Shown here: positions 1 through 6,409 of the stretch, piece after piece
How positions within the stretch are numbered: the first letter of the stretch is position 1
Layout of the letters: each line of letters begins with the position of its first letter
NCBI GenBank assembly: GCA_037142435.1
Contig: JBAXAO010000061.1
Coordinates: 1 to 6,486 of the forward strand
DNA length: 6,486 bases
Reading direction: 5' to 3'
DNA from: CAIMZW01 sp037142435
GTDB taxonomy: Bacteria > Actinomycetota > Actinomycetes > Nanopelagicales > Nanopelagicaceae
The notes under the pieces: model-generated
Told to the model about the DNA's origin: nothing
What the model saw: only the letters and a program-made list of their open reading frames with translations
Database searches by the model: none
Made by a program: the position numbers and the translations under genes

Positions 1-71
1 AGAAGGGCTCCCCCGAGAACAATGAGAATTGGTGCAAGAAGTGAGTAGTTGAGGACTGGTGCGGAGAACAT
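1..71 (-). CDS. nuoN: NADH-quinone oxidoreductase subunit N, N-terminal start (partial)
   Basis: An open frame starts with ATG at 71, sharing one base with the nuoM TGA (TGATG), and runs off the left edge after 23 full codons. It reads MFSAPVLNYSLLAPILIVLG, then GAL. A short polar lead followed by a hydrophobic helix with LLAP is what the first segment of NuoN (ND2-like, the proximal antiporter-like proton-pumping subunit) looks like. nuoN is also the expected last gene after nuoM. AGGT at 5 nt and AAGG at 10 nt before the ATG, inside the nuoM end, could serve as a moderate ribosome binding site. The signature regions lie outside the window, so the call leans on gene order. Confidence 0.85.
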   Translation of the reverse strand, partial: MFSAPVLNYSLLAPILIVLGGAL

Positions 72-1576
72 CACTTACCTGCCTTAGGTGCTGGATCGGT
101 AACCCCTGCATGGGTCATCACGGTTTGTGATGCTGGGTTAATGGCATCAAGCAGTGGCTTCGGGAAGAAACCGAAAATAACCAGAAGCGCAATTACTGGA
201 GCAACAGAAATCTTTTCACGAAGATTTAGATCTTTGAGATCTTCATTTCCGGGAGTTGTTGGACCATGCAGTGATTTCTGAATGACGATCAGAACATAGA
301 GCGCGGCGAGAACGATGCCGGTAGTTCCGAAGATTGCTGCAACCGGATACCTTGTGAAGGTACCGACAAGGACCAAGAATTCGCTGACGAAGCTGGAAAG
401 ACCTGGCAAAGCCAGGGCAGACATACCTGCCAAGAAGAACGTCCACGCCAGCACAGGAGTGACACGTTGGAGTCCACCAAAATCTTCAATGTTGGAAGAT
501 TTGCGGCGCGAAACCATCCAGCCAGCAGCCAGGAACAAGGCGCCGGTCGAGAAACCATGGTTGACCATATAAAGCGTTGCTCCGGAAAGACCTTGGGAAG
601 TCATCGCAAAGATTCCGAGAGTGATAAAACCAAAGTGCGAAATAGAAGTGAAGGCGATCAAGCCATTGATCTCTTTCTGGCCGATCGCAAGGAAGGCGCC
701 ATAAAGAATGGAGATCAGGGAGAGAACAATAATCAGTGGCGTAAAGGTTTTTGCGGCCTCAGGAAAAAGCGCGATACAAAAACGGATCATTCCGTAGGTA
801 CCGACTTTATCCAGCACACCCAGCAACAAGATGGAAGTACCCGGGGTTGCCGATTTTGCTGCAGTAGGCAGCCAAGTGTGTAGCGGCCACAACGGTGCCT
901 TGATTGCAAAGGCGATGAAGAAACCGAGGAAGAGGAAGTTCTGGGTCGCTGAGTCAATCGTCAAAGTTGAAAGTTGAGCCAAGTCGAAGGTGTGGCCAAT
1001 TTGGTTACCGGCAATAACGTAGATGCCGATGATCGCAGCCAACATTAAGAGTCCGCCAAAGAGGCTGTAGAGCAAGAACTTCATAGCGGCTGCTGCACGT
1101 TCGCCACGGCCATATCCACCAATTAGGAAATAGACCGGGATCAACATCGCTTCGAAGATGACGTAGAAGAGGAAGACATCAGTTGCGGCAAATACGCCGA
1201 CCATCATGGTTTCGAGGACGAGGATCAAGATGTAGAACACCTTGGCGCTCCACTTTCCATTTTCAGACTCGTGCCATCCAGCCAAAATAACGACCGGTAC
1301 CAGAACAACCGCCATAAGAATAAGAACTAATGCAATTCCATCGATACCAACGGCATAGTTAATGCCAAAACTGGCGATCCACTTATTGCTTTGGACGAAC
1401 TGCATTGCAGAATCATGAATCTGGAACTTGTAAGCCATGACGCCAGCAACAGCAAGGGTGACTAATGAGGTAGCCAGAGCCACGCGCTTAGCGAGTTCAG
1501 CATTGCTCTTGGGGATTACGGCGAGAAGAACAGCTCCCAGAAGCGGAAGTAGTTCTAGTGTCGTCACGATACTCAC
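71..1576 (-). CDS. nuoM: NADH-quinone oxidoreductase subunit M (antiporter-like)
   Basis: NuoM (ND4 family) is the middle antiporter-like proton-pumping subunit. From the GTG at 1576 the product has 501 residues, normal for the family (E. coli about 509), with about 14 hydrophobic segments. Key residues seen are E142 in FEAMLIPVYFLIG, K226 in AIKAPLWPLHTWLP, K257 in LDKVGTYGMIRF, H314 in SISHFGF, H340 in VNHGFSTGALF and E399 in FVSEFLVLVG. These match the charged residues of the central membrane axis. The GTG start gives a GTGA 4-nt overlap with the nuoL stop. A TTG at 1591 would add only five residues (MGGDA) and overlap nuoL by 19 nt. A second GTG at 1567 is also possible. Only weak GGTGG precedes the GTG, so coupling to nuoL is probable. 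The stop shares one base with the nuoN ATG (TGATG). The function is certain; the start is likely but not proven. Confidence 0.97.
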   Translation of the reverse strand: MSIVTTLELLPLLGAVLLAVIPKSNAELAKRVALATSLVTLAVAGVMAYKFQIHDSAMQFVQSNKWIASFGINYAVGIDGIALVLILMAVVLVPVVILAGWHESENGKWSAKVFYILILVLETMMVGVFAATDVFLFYVIFEAMLIPVYFLIGGYGRGERAAAAMKFLLYSLFGGLLMLAAIIGIYVIAGNQIGHTFDLAQLSTLTIDSATQNFLFLGFFIAFAIKAPLWPLHTWLPTAAKSATPGTSILLLGVLDKVGTYGMIRFCIALFPEAAKTFTPLIIVLSLISILYGAFLAIGQKEINGLIAFTSISHFGFITLGIFAMTSQGLSGATLYMVNHGFSTGALFLAAGWMVSRRKSSNIEDFGGLQRVTPVLAWTFFLAGMSALALPGLSSFVSEFLVLVGTFTRYPVAAIFGTTGIVLAALYVLIVIQKSLHGPTTPGNEDLKDLNLREKISVAPVIALLVIFGFFPKPLLDAINPASQTVMTHAGVTDPAPKAGK

Positions 1577-3465
1577 AGCGTCACCACCCAAATTGTTGCG
1601 ATCAAAGCAAGTGCGCCACCAACCATGATGAGCGCATAACTACGAACATATCCATTTTGAATCTTGCGAAGCGCCGTAGAAGTGCCAGCGAATATTCCGG
1701 CGACTAACCGCACCAAGCCATCGATGGCGAAGTAGTCGGTTTTCACCAGTCCTTCAGTCAACTTTTGACCTGGGCGCATTAAGACCGCTTCGTTAAAGAC
1801 ATCCTGCATCAAGTCCTTACGAGCAATGCGGGTAAAGACCGAAACCTTTTCAGGTGCAACGACTGGTACTTCTTTGCGGTACATGCCGATGGCAAGACCG
1901 ACGCCAATAATGACAGCAAGAAGTGCCAACGTGGAGACCACGATTGGCTTCATTAATTCTTCGCCACCAACTTCATTGCGTGAATTCAGGACCGGGGCCA
2001 GCCAATTGACCAGCGAATTTCCACTATTGAAGAGGAAGCCAGTTGCAACTGAGCCAATAGCAAGGATCACCATTGGCAACCACATCAAAATTGGGGACTC
2101 GTGTGGGTGAGCCTTTTCATCCCAACGCTTTGCGCCAGTAAAGGTCATCACCACAAGTCGAGTCATATAGAACGCAGTAATCGCCGCGCCAAGAAGCGTG
2201 GCACCTCCCAAGATAATTCCCTTGGTACCGCCCGCGTTAAAGGCGAGTTCAATGATCTTGTCTTTGGAATAGAAACCGGCAAAGGGCGGAACGCCGATAA
2301 TCGCAAGGTAACCCAGACCAAAGGTTGCGAAGGTGATCGGCATGAGTTTGCCAATACCACCGTAGCGACGCATATTTACTTCATCATCCATGCCGTGCAT
2401 AACCGATCCAGCGCCAAGGAACATGCCAGCCTTAAAGAATCCGTGAGTCAGTAGGTGCATGATGGCAATGGCATATCCGACAGGTCCAAGACCTGAAGCC
2501 AAAATCATGTAACCAATTTGCGACATGGTGGAGGCGGCCAGCGCCTTCTTAATGTCATCTTTTGCCGTACCAATTAGGGCACCGAAAATTAAGGTGATGC
2601 CACCGACAATGACCACCAACAAGCGCGCGGTGGATGAACCATCGAAGATGAAATTAGAGCGAGTAATTAAATAGACGCCCGCGGTAACCATGGTTGCAGC
2701 GTGGATCAGGGCTGAGACCGGCGTAGGACCAGCCATCGCATCGCCGAGCCATGATTGCAATGGGAATTGTGCAGATTTTCCGGCCGCGGCCAGAAGAAGC
2801 ATCGCGCCGATTGCAGTGAGTGCTGCTGTAGAAGCATGAGGAGCGCCCGCTTTAACTCCGGCAAATGTCACGGTACCGAATTGCGCGAAGGCGATCATGA
2901 TGGCCAAGGACAAACCGACGTCACCAACGCGGTTGGCAACAAAGGCTTTTTTGGCCGCGGTTGCATATGCCGGTTTTTGATTCCAGAAGCCGATAAGCAA
3001 ATAGGAGGCTAGACCAACACCTTCCCAACCGACATAAAGGTTGAGGTAGGAGTCGCCCAGAACCAAGAGCAACATGGCTGCAATAAAGAGGTTGAGGTAG
3101 GCGAAGAATCGACGACGATCGTGGTCATGAGACATATAGGCAATGGAATAAATATGAATCAAGGTGCCGACGCCAGTAATCAGAAGAACGAAACAGATCG
3201 AGAGCTGGTCAAGGAGCAGCGAAGCATCGACTTTAAATGTTCCGACGGAGATCCAGCTGAAGATCTTTTGGGTAGCAGCACGAGCATCCCCGGTGCGTCC
3301 TTGCATGGCAAAAAACTCGGATACACCGATACCGAAGGCGCTGGCAGAGACCAAAGTAGCCAAAATGTGGCCCCACTTATCAGTCTTGCGGCCAAGGAGA
3401 AGTAAGAGTGCGGCGCTAAGGAGCGGAAGTGCGATTAAGTAAACCAAGTGCGAACTAGTTGTCAT
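1573..3465 (-). CDS. nuoL: NADH-quinone oxidoreductase subunit L (antiporter-like, distal)
   Basis: NuoL (ND5 family) is the distal antiporter-like proton-pumping subunit. Its C-terminal lateral helix runs along the other pumping subunits. The 630-residue product is of normal family length (E. coli about 613) and highly hydrophobic, with about 16 expected membrane segments. Proton-path residues are visible: E148 in GWEGVG, D182 in RVGD, K230 in AGKSAQFPLQSWL, H255 in ALIHAATMV, H341 and K345 in LLTHGFFKAG, and K401 in FYSKDKI. AMAGPTPVSALIHAATMVTA (243-262) is the strongest family block. The end holds a long amphipathic region (about 540-600, including the RKDLMQDVFNEA segment) and a final hydrophobic helix, as expected for the lateral helix and its anchor. 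The ATG lies 2 nt after the nuoK stop with no clear Shine-Dalgarno, so re-initiation by ribosomes finishing nuoK is likely. The end overlaps nuoM by 4 nt. Confidence 0.98.
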   Translation of the reverse strand: MTTSSHLVYLIALPLLSAALLLLLGRKTDKWGHILATLVSASAFGIGVSEFFAMQGRTGDARAATQKIFSWISVGTFKVDASLLLDQLSICFVLLITGVGTLIHIYSIAYMSHDHDRRRFFAYLNLFIAAMLLLVLGDSYLNLYVGWEGVGLASYLLIGFWNQKPAYATAAKKAFVANRVGDVGLSLAIMIAFAQFGTVTFAGVKAGAPHASTAALTAIGAMLLLAAAGKSAQFPLQSWLGDAMAGPTPVSALIHAATMVTAGVYLITRSNFIFDGSSTARLLVVIVGGITLIFGALIGTAKDDIKKALAASTMSQIGYMILASGLGPVGYAIAIMHLLTHGFFKAGMFLGAGSVMHGMDDEVNMRRYGGIGKLMPITFATFGLGYLAIIGVPPFAGFYSKDKIIELAFNAGGTKGIILGGATLLGAAITAFYMTRLVVMTFTGAKRWDEKAHPHESPILMWLPMVILAIGSVATGFLFNSGNSLVNWLAPVLNSRNEVGGEELMKPIVVSTLALLAVIIGVGLAIGMYRKEVPVVAPEKVSVFTRIARKDLMQDVFNEAVLMRPGQKLTEGLVKTDYFAIDGLVRLVAGIFAGTSTALRKIQNGYVRSYALIMVGGALALIATIWVVTL

Positions 3466-3467
3466 GA

Positions 3468-3767
3468 TTACCGTTTCAACAAACTGGCATCATCAACTGA
3501 TGCCGATCGACGGGAGCGATAGATCGTGACGATAATCGCGAGTCCAACTACAACTTCGCAGGCAGCCACAACCATCGTAAAGAAGGAAGCGACTTGGCCA
3601 TCGAGGTTGCCATTTATTCGTGCGAAGGTAACAAATGCCAGGTTTGCAGCGTTGAGCATTAATTCGATGCACATGAAGACGACAATGGCGTTGCGGCGAA
3701 CGACGACCCCAATTGCGCCGATGGTGAAGAGAATGACAGAGAGATAGATGTAATTGGAAAGATCCAT
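3468..3767 (-). CDS. nuoK: NADH-quinone oxidoreductase subunit K (membrane)
   Basis: NuoK (ND4L family) is a three-helix membrane subunit on the proton path between NuoJ and NuoN. The product is 99 residues, the usual family length of about 100. Helices lie at about 4-22, 28-48 and 58-82. The two buried glutamates essential in the family are present: E35 in FMCIELMLNAANL and E71 in VAACEVVVGLAI, equivalent to E36 and E72 of E. coli NuoK. The polar end YRSRRSASVDDASLLKR is of the type I associate with actinobacterial NuoK. The ATG directly follows the nuoJ TAA, with a strong GGAGGAG site before it. The TAA stop is followed after 2 nt by the nuoL ATG. The start is unambiguous. Confidence 0.98.
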   Translation of the reverse strand: MDLSNYIYLSVILFTIGAIGVVVRRNAIVVFMCIELMLNAANLAFVTFARINGNLDGQVASFFTMVVAACEVVVGLAIIVTIYRSRRSASVDDASLLKR

Positions 3768-4550
3768 TTAGTTCTCCTCCTCTTCCTTCTGTTGTAATTC
3801 AAAGATTTTGCTGGTGATCATGTCCCCACGAGCTTCAAGCACACTGGAAATTGAAGTTGGTGCCGGAGATCCATCGGGCAGAAGTGCCGGAACATCGACC
3901 GCGTTATGACGGGCAAAAACTCCGGATCCAGGCAGGCCAGCTGCGGCGGCAAGTGATGCACCACGGAAACGAGCGATGGAAAGATCGCGCTGGTTATTGC
4001 GCGAATGAACTTTCTGGCTGTGGGCCAAGACCATTGCACCAAGTGCTGCAGTAATGAGGAGTGCGGAGACAACTTCAAATGCCCAGACATATTTTGTGAA
4101 GAGTTGTTCGGCAAGACCTTGAACATTGCCGCCTTGATTAGCCGATGCCAATCCGACGGCAGAACGTCCCAGAGTTGCTCGGCCGACGAGGGAAACCAAA
4201 AGCCCACCTAAGCCCACAGCAGCGACGATCGCAGAAGATCGTTGACCTTTAATATTTTCGACGAGCGAATCAGAACTATCGACGCCAACCAACATCAAAA
4301 TAAAGAGGAAGAGCATCATCACCGCGCCGGTATATACGACAACCTGGACTATGCCTAGGAACAACGCATCTTCGGCAATATAGAAAATCGCGAGCGTAAT
4401 CATGATCCACGCAAGAAGCAGAGCAGAGTGGACTGCCTTTTTCGCCATCAAAATTCCGAGTGCAGCAAGAACGGCCAGCGGAGCAAGCATCCAGAAAAGC
4501 ACAGCTTCTGGAGTCTTGGTACTTCCAAGTTGAACGGCAAGATTAAGCAT
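3768..4550 (-). CDS. nuoJ: NADH-quinone oxidoreductase subunit J (membrane)
   Basis: NuoJ (ND6 family) is a small membrane subunit between NuoH and NuoK. Its third helix carries the distorted segment thought to couple quinone reduction to pumping. Using the ATG at 4550 the product has 260 residues. Helices lie at about 17-36, 41-58, 62-89, 106-123 and 155-177. The signature GIVQVVVYTGAVMMLFLFILM (about 66-86) covers the family's conserved helix 3, preceded by the acidic pair E60-D61. The fifth helix carries FEVVSALLITAALGA with E158. About 80 residues follow the last helix: a polar, Ala/Pro/Ser-containing tail ending QQKEEEEN. This tail is absent from the shorter E. coli protein (about 184 residues) and is probably cytoplasmic. 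The start overlaps nuoI by 8 nt, and the TAA stop abuts the nuoK ATG with no spacer. A start at the GTG at 4595 would add 15 basic residues lacking family character and is less likely. Confidence 0.95.
   Translation of the reverse strand: MLNLAVQLGSTKTPEAVLFWMLAPLAVLAALGILMAKKAVHSALLLAWIMITLAIFYIAEDALFLGIVQVVVYTGAVMMLFLFILMLVGVDSSDSLVENIKGQRSSAIVAAVGLGGLLVSLVGRATLGRSAVGLASANQGGNVQGLAEQLFTKYVWAFEVVSALLITAALGAMVLAHSQKVHSRNNQRDLSIARFRGASLAAAAGLPGSGVFARHNAVDVPALLPDGSPAPTSISSVLEARGDMITSKIFELQQKEEEEN
3774..3780 (-). promoter_or_regulatory. Ribosome binding site of nuoK, inside the NuoJ Glu codons
   Basis: The minus strand reads GGAGGAG, 6 nt before the nuoK ATG at 3767 and within a longer purine tract (about 3772-3790). 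These bases also encode part of the Glu run at the end of NuoJ (EEEEN, then stop). It is the strongest Shine-Dalgarno in the window. Confidence 0.85.
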
Positions 4551-5163
4551 GGCTGGTCGTCTCCTGTGATGGGTGGGAGCCAGGGACTTCACCACGGTAG
4601 TAAGTGGTATCAGTGCTATCTGGGTACATTGGGTGCGGCGGCATCAACATTCCTTGACGCAGCGGTGCCAGCAGATCTTCCTTCTCAAAAATCAACTTTG
4701 AGCGCTCGTCGTCAGCAAGTTCGTATTCGTTAGTCATAGTAAGTGCCCGCGTAGGACAAGCTTCAATGCAAAGGCCGCAGAAAATGCAGCGCGCATAATT
4801 GATCTGATAAACGCGACCATAACGTTCGCCCGGTGAGAATTGCTCTTCGGCGGTGTTGTTGGCACCTTCGACCAAAATGGCATCTGCTGGGCATGCCCAT
4901 GCACACAGTTCGCAACCGATGCACTTCTCGAGCCCATCTGGGTGACGATTGAGTTGGTGTCGACCATGAAAGCGCGGAGCAGTTGGCTCTTTAACCTCTG
5001 GATATTGAACGGTGTTGGGCTTTTTAAACATCGTGACAAAAGTGACCCAGAAACCCAAGAGTTGCTTGAAGAAACCACTTGGTTCTTGATCTGGAATTTG
5101 CGTGGAGTCGGCAGCGGCTTTTGCTAATCCGAATTCATCACCACGAGGAGTTATGTCAGTCAT
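4543..5163 (-). CDS. nuoI: NADH-quinone oxidoreductase subunit I (2x[4Fe-4S])
   Basis: NuoI is the 8-iron ferredoxin-like subunit that carries clusters N6a and N6b and relays electrons through the peripheral arm to cluster N2 and then quinone. The 206-residue product has two complete CxxCxxCxxxCP motifs: Cys 81, 84, 87 and 91 (CIGCELCAWACP) and Cys 126, 129, 132 and 136 (CIFCGLCIEACP). The stretch between them includes FSPGERYGRVYQINYARC, and PTRALTMTNEYELA follows the second motif. It is longer than E. coli NuoI (about 180 residues) at both ends. It has an N-terminal region with a short hydrophobic amphipathic stretch at about 31-46 that probably contacts NuoH, and a C-terminal His/Ser/Thr-rich tail (about 176-206). 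The ATG start overlaps the nuoH stop by 8 nt and follows AAGGAG at 7 nt. The stop (TAA) overlaps nuoJ by 8 nt. All eight cluster ligands are present, so both clusters should form. Confidence 0.98.
   Translation of the reverse strand: MTDITPRGDEFGLAKAAADSTQIPDQEPSGFFKQLLGFWVTFVTMFKKPNTVQYPEVKEPTAPRFHGRHQLNRHPDGLEKCIGCELCAWACPADAILVEGANNTAEEQFSPGERYGRVYQINYARCIFCGLCIEACPTRALTMTNEYELADDERSKLIFEKEDLLAPLRQGMLMPPHPMYPDSTDTTYYRGEVPGSHPSQETTSHA
4560..4565 (-). promoter_or_regulatory. Ribosome binding site of nuoJ, inside nuoI
   Basis: The minus strand reads AGGAGA, separated by 9 nt from the ATG at 4550. It lies within the last codons of nuoI. It decides the nuoJ start: the frame stays open upstream to a GTG at 4595, but the ATG at 4550 has this Shine-Dalgarno and starts the protein just before its first membrane helix. 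Confidence 0.75.
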
Positions 5164-6409
5164 TTATTTGCTCCTTAGCGATTTGCGAAATAGCGCTTTG
5201 TGAAATAGCGATGTTCGGAATAGCTGGTACTGGGAATGAAGGCTCAGGAAAATCGCCAATTTGATCAAGGATGGCTTGCTTCTTTTTTGATGATTCATAG
5301 AAAGAAGTGATGGCCACGATGATGAGAACAATTCCTACGGTAAACCCGGCGATCACCATGCGGTTTTCATTTCGTTGCGACATAACGCGCAATGTAGAGA
5401 CAACCAAGATCCAGAAGAGGCTAGATGGAATCAATACTTTCCAACCGAACTTCATGAATTGGTCGTAACGCATACGTGGCAAGGTTCCGCGCAACCAAAC
5501 AAAGAAGAAGAAGAATCCGATGAGTTTGATAACAAACCAGACCATCGTGAACCAACCACCAAGCCAGCTCTCGGTGAAGCCAAGACCTGGAATCGCGTGA
5601 TATCCGCCCATAAAGAGGGTGGTTGCGAGTGCCGAAACACCAACAATGTTGACGTATTCAGCCAAGAAGAAGAGCGCAAATTTAAGTGACGAGTACTCGG
5701 TATGGAATCCACCAACGAGCTCGCCTTCGGCTTCGGCCAGGTCAAAGGGCGCACGGTTGGTTTCGCCAACCATCGAGATCGCGTAGATGACGAATGATGG
5801 GAAGAGAACCACCGAGAACCACCAATGGTGCTGAGCGGCGACGATGTCAGAGGTAGACATAGAGCCGGAATAAATAAAGACCGCTACCAACGAGAGGCCC
5901 ATGGCCACTTCGTAAGAAATTACTTGAGCGCTGGAACGCAGACCACCGAGAAGTGGATAAGTAGATCCCGAAGACCAACCTGCCAAAACAATTCCGTAGA
6001 CGCCAACCGATGCAATCGCCAGAACGTAGAGAACGCCGACTGGAATATCGGTAAGTTGCATCAACGTTTTGTGACCGAAGAGATTTACATTTCCGGTAAA
6101 AGGAATAACCGCAAAGGACATGAAGCACGTAGTTGCGCTAATGATTGGGGCAATAATGAAAACGATGCGGTCTGCAGCTTTTGGAATGAGATCTTCTTTC
6201 AGCGCCAATTTCACACCATCGGCAAGAGACTGCAGTAGACCAAATTTTCCGGTGCGGTTTGGTCCGACTCGTTGCTGCATAAAGGAGACCCAACGTCGTT
6301 CTGCCCAAATTGCTAGCAAGGTGCATACGACGCAGAAAACGAAGATCAAAAGCCCTTTAACCAGAATAATCCAACCTGGATCAGTACCTAAGAGTTCTGA
6401 AGCGTTCAT
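5156..6409 (-). CDS. nuoH: NADH-quinone oxidoreductase subunit H (membrane, quinone site)
   Basis: NuoH is the membrane subunit that docks the peripheral arm and forms much of the quinone chamber (ND1 family). The 417-residue product shows the family signatures: AERR at 36-39, QQRVGPNR at 45-52, LADGVKL at 62-68, the acidic loop GETNRAPFDLAEAEGELVGG at 215-234 followed by FHTEYS, and the RGTLPRMRYDQ motif at 307-317. About eight hydrophobic segments run from residue 13 to 343. A further one at about 351-370 is followed by a polar tail, making it much longer than E. coli NuoH (about 325 residues). The tail ends in a pentapeptide repeat (396-415), annotated separately. The ATG start overlaps the nuoG stop by 4 nt. 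Only weak Shine-Dalgarno-like sequence (GGTGG, AAGG) precedes it, so coupling to nuoG is likely. The 3' end overlaps nuoI by 8 nt. The identification is secure; the role of the tail is unknown. Confidence 0.98.
   Translation of the reverse strand: MNASELLGTDPGWIILVKGLLIFVFCVVCTLLAIWAERRWVSFMQQRVGPNRTGKFGLLQSLADGVKLALKEDLIPKAADRIVFIIAPIISATTCFMSFAVIPFTGNVNLFGHKTLMQLTDIPVGVLYVLAIASVGVYGIVLAGWSSGSTYPLLGGLRSSAQVISYEVAMGLSLVAVFIYSGSMSTSDIVAAQHHWWFSVVLFPSFVIYAISMVGETNRAPFDLAEAEGELVGGFHTEYSSLKFALFFLAEYVNIVGVSALATTLFMGGYHAIPGLGFTESWLGGWFTMVWFVIKLIGFFFFFVWLRGTLPRMRYDQFMKFGWKVLIPSSLFWILVVSTLRVMSQRNENRMVIAGFTVGIVLIIVAITSFYESSKKKQAILDQIGDFPEPSFPVPAIPNIAISQSAISQIAKEQIND
5165..5224 (-). repeat. Imperfect 15-bp tandem repeat (4 units) in the nuoH 3' end
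   Basis: Read on the minus strand, four consecutive 15-nt units start at 5224, 5209, 5194 and 5179: GCTATTCCGAACATC, GCTATTTCACAAAGC, GCTATTTCGCAAATC and GCTAAGGAGCAAATA. On the plus strand the same period shows as 'tagc' at 5176, 5191, 5206 and 5221. The period is exactly five codons in the nuoH frame and gives AIPNI, AISQS, AISQI and AKEQI at residues 396-415. The middle two units are the most alike and the outer two have drifted. The last unit contains AAGGAG, the nuoI ribosome binding site. The pattern suggests past in-frame tandem duplication. Confidence 0.85.
5171..5176 (-). promoter_or_regulatory. Ribosome binding site of nuoI, inside nuoH
   Basis: The minus strand reads AAGGAG, a near-ideal Shine-Dalgarno sequence, 7 nt before the nuoI ATG at 5163. 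It lies in the Lys-Glu codons (residues 412-413) of the last repeat unit of NuoH. It supports the chosen nuoI start and allows ribosome loading independent of nuoH termination. Confidence 0.85.

Noticed and set aside
467..883. Long plus-strand open frame opposite nuoM (138 codons)
   Set aside because: Its translation is low-complexity polar sequence with no family resemblance, and the minus strand here encodes the conserved core of NuoM. It is a shadow of the real gene.
2782..2791. Palindrome GGCCGCGGCC
   Set aside because: It encodes the Ala-Ala run just before the conserved GKSAQ of NuoL. It is explained by Ala and Gly codons and has no loop or context suggesting a site.
4225..4242. Inverted repeat ACGATC...GATCGT inside nuoJ
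   Set aside because: A 6-bp stem with a 6-nt loop in mid-gene with no flanking signal; such repeats are expected by chance.
4551..4595. N-terminal extension of nuoJ from a GTG at 4595
   Set aside because: It would overlap nuoI by over 50 nt and add basic residues without family character, and the ATG at 4550 has its own well-placed AGGAGA.
5502..5517. GAA-rich tract on the plus strand
   Set aside because: It is the complement of Phe codons for the FFFFF run in a NuoH membrane helix, a position that is Phe-rich in the family.
5825..6238. Plus-strand open frame opposite nuoH (137 codons)
   Set aside because: It lies entirely over conserved NuoH coding sequence. The translation is rich in Arg, Asn and Cys with no recognisable domain, as expected for an antisense reading.
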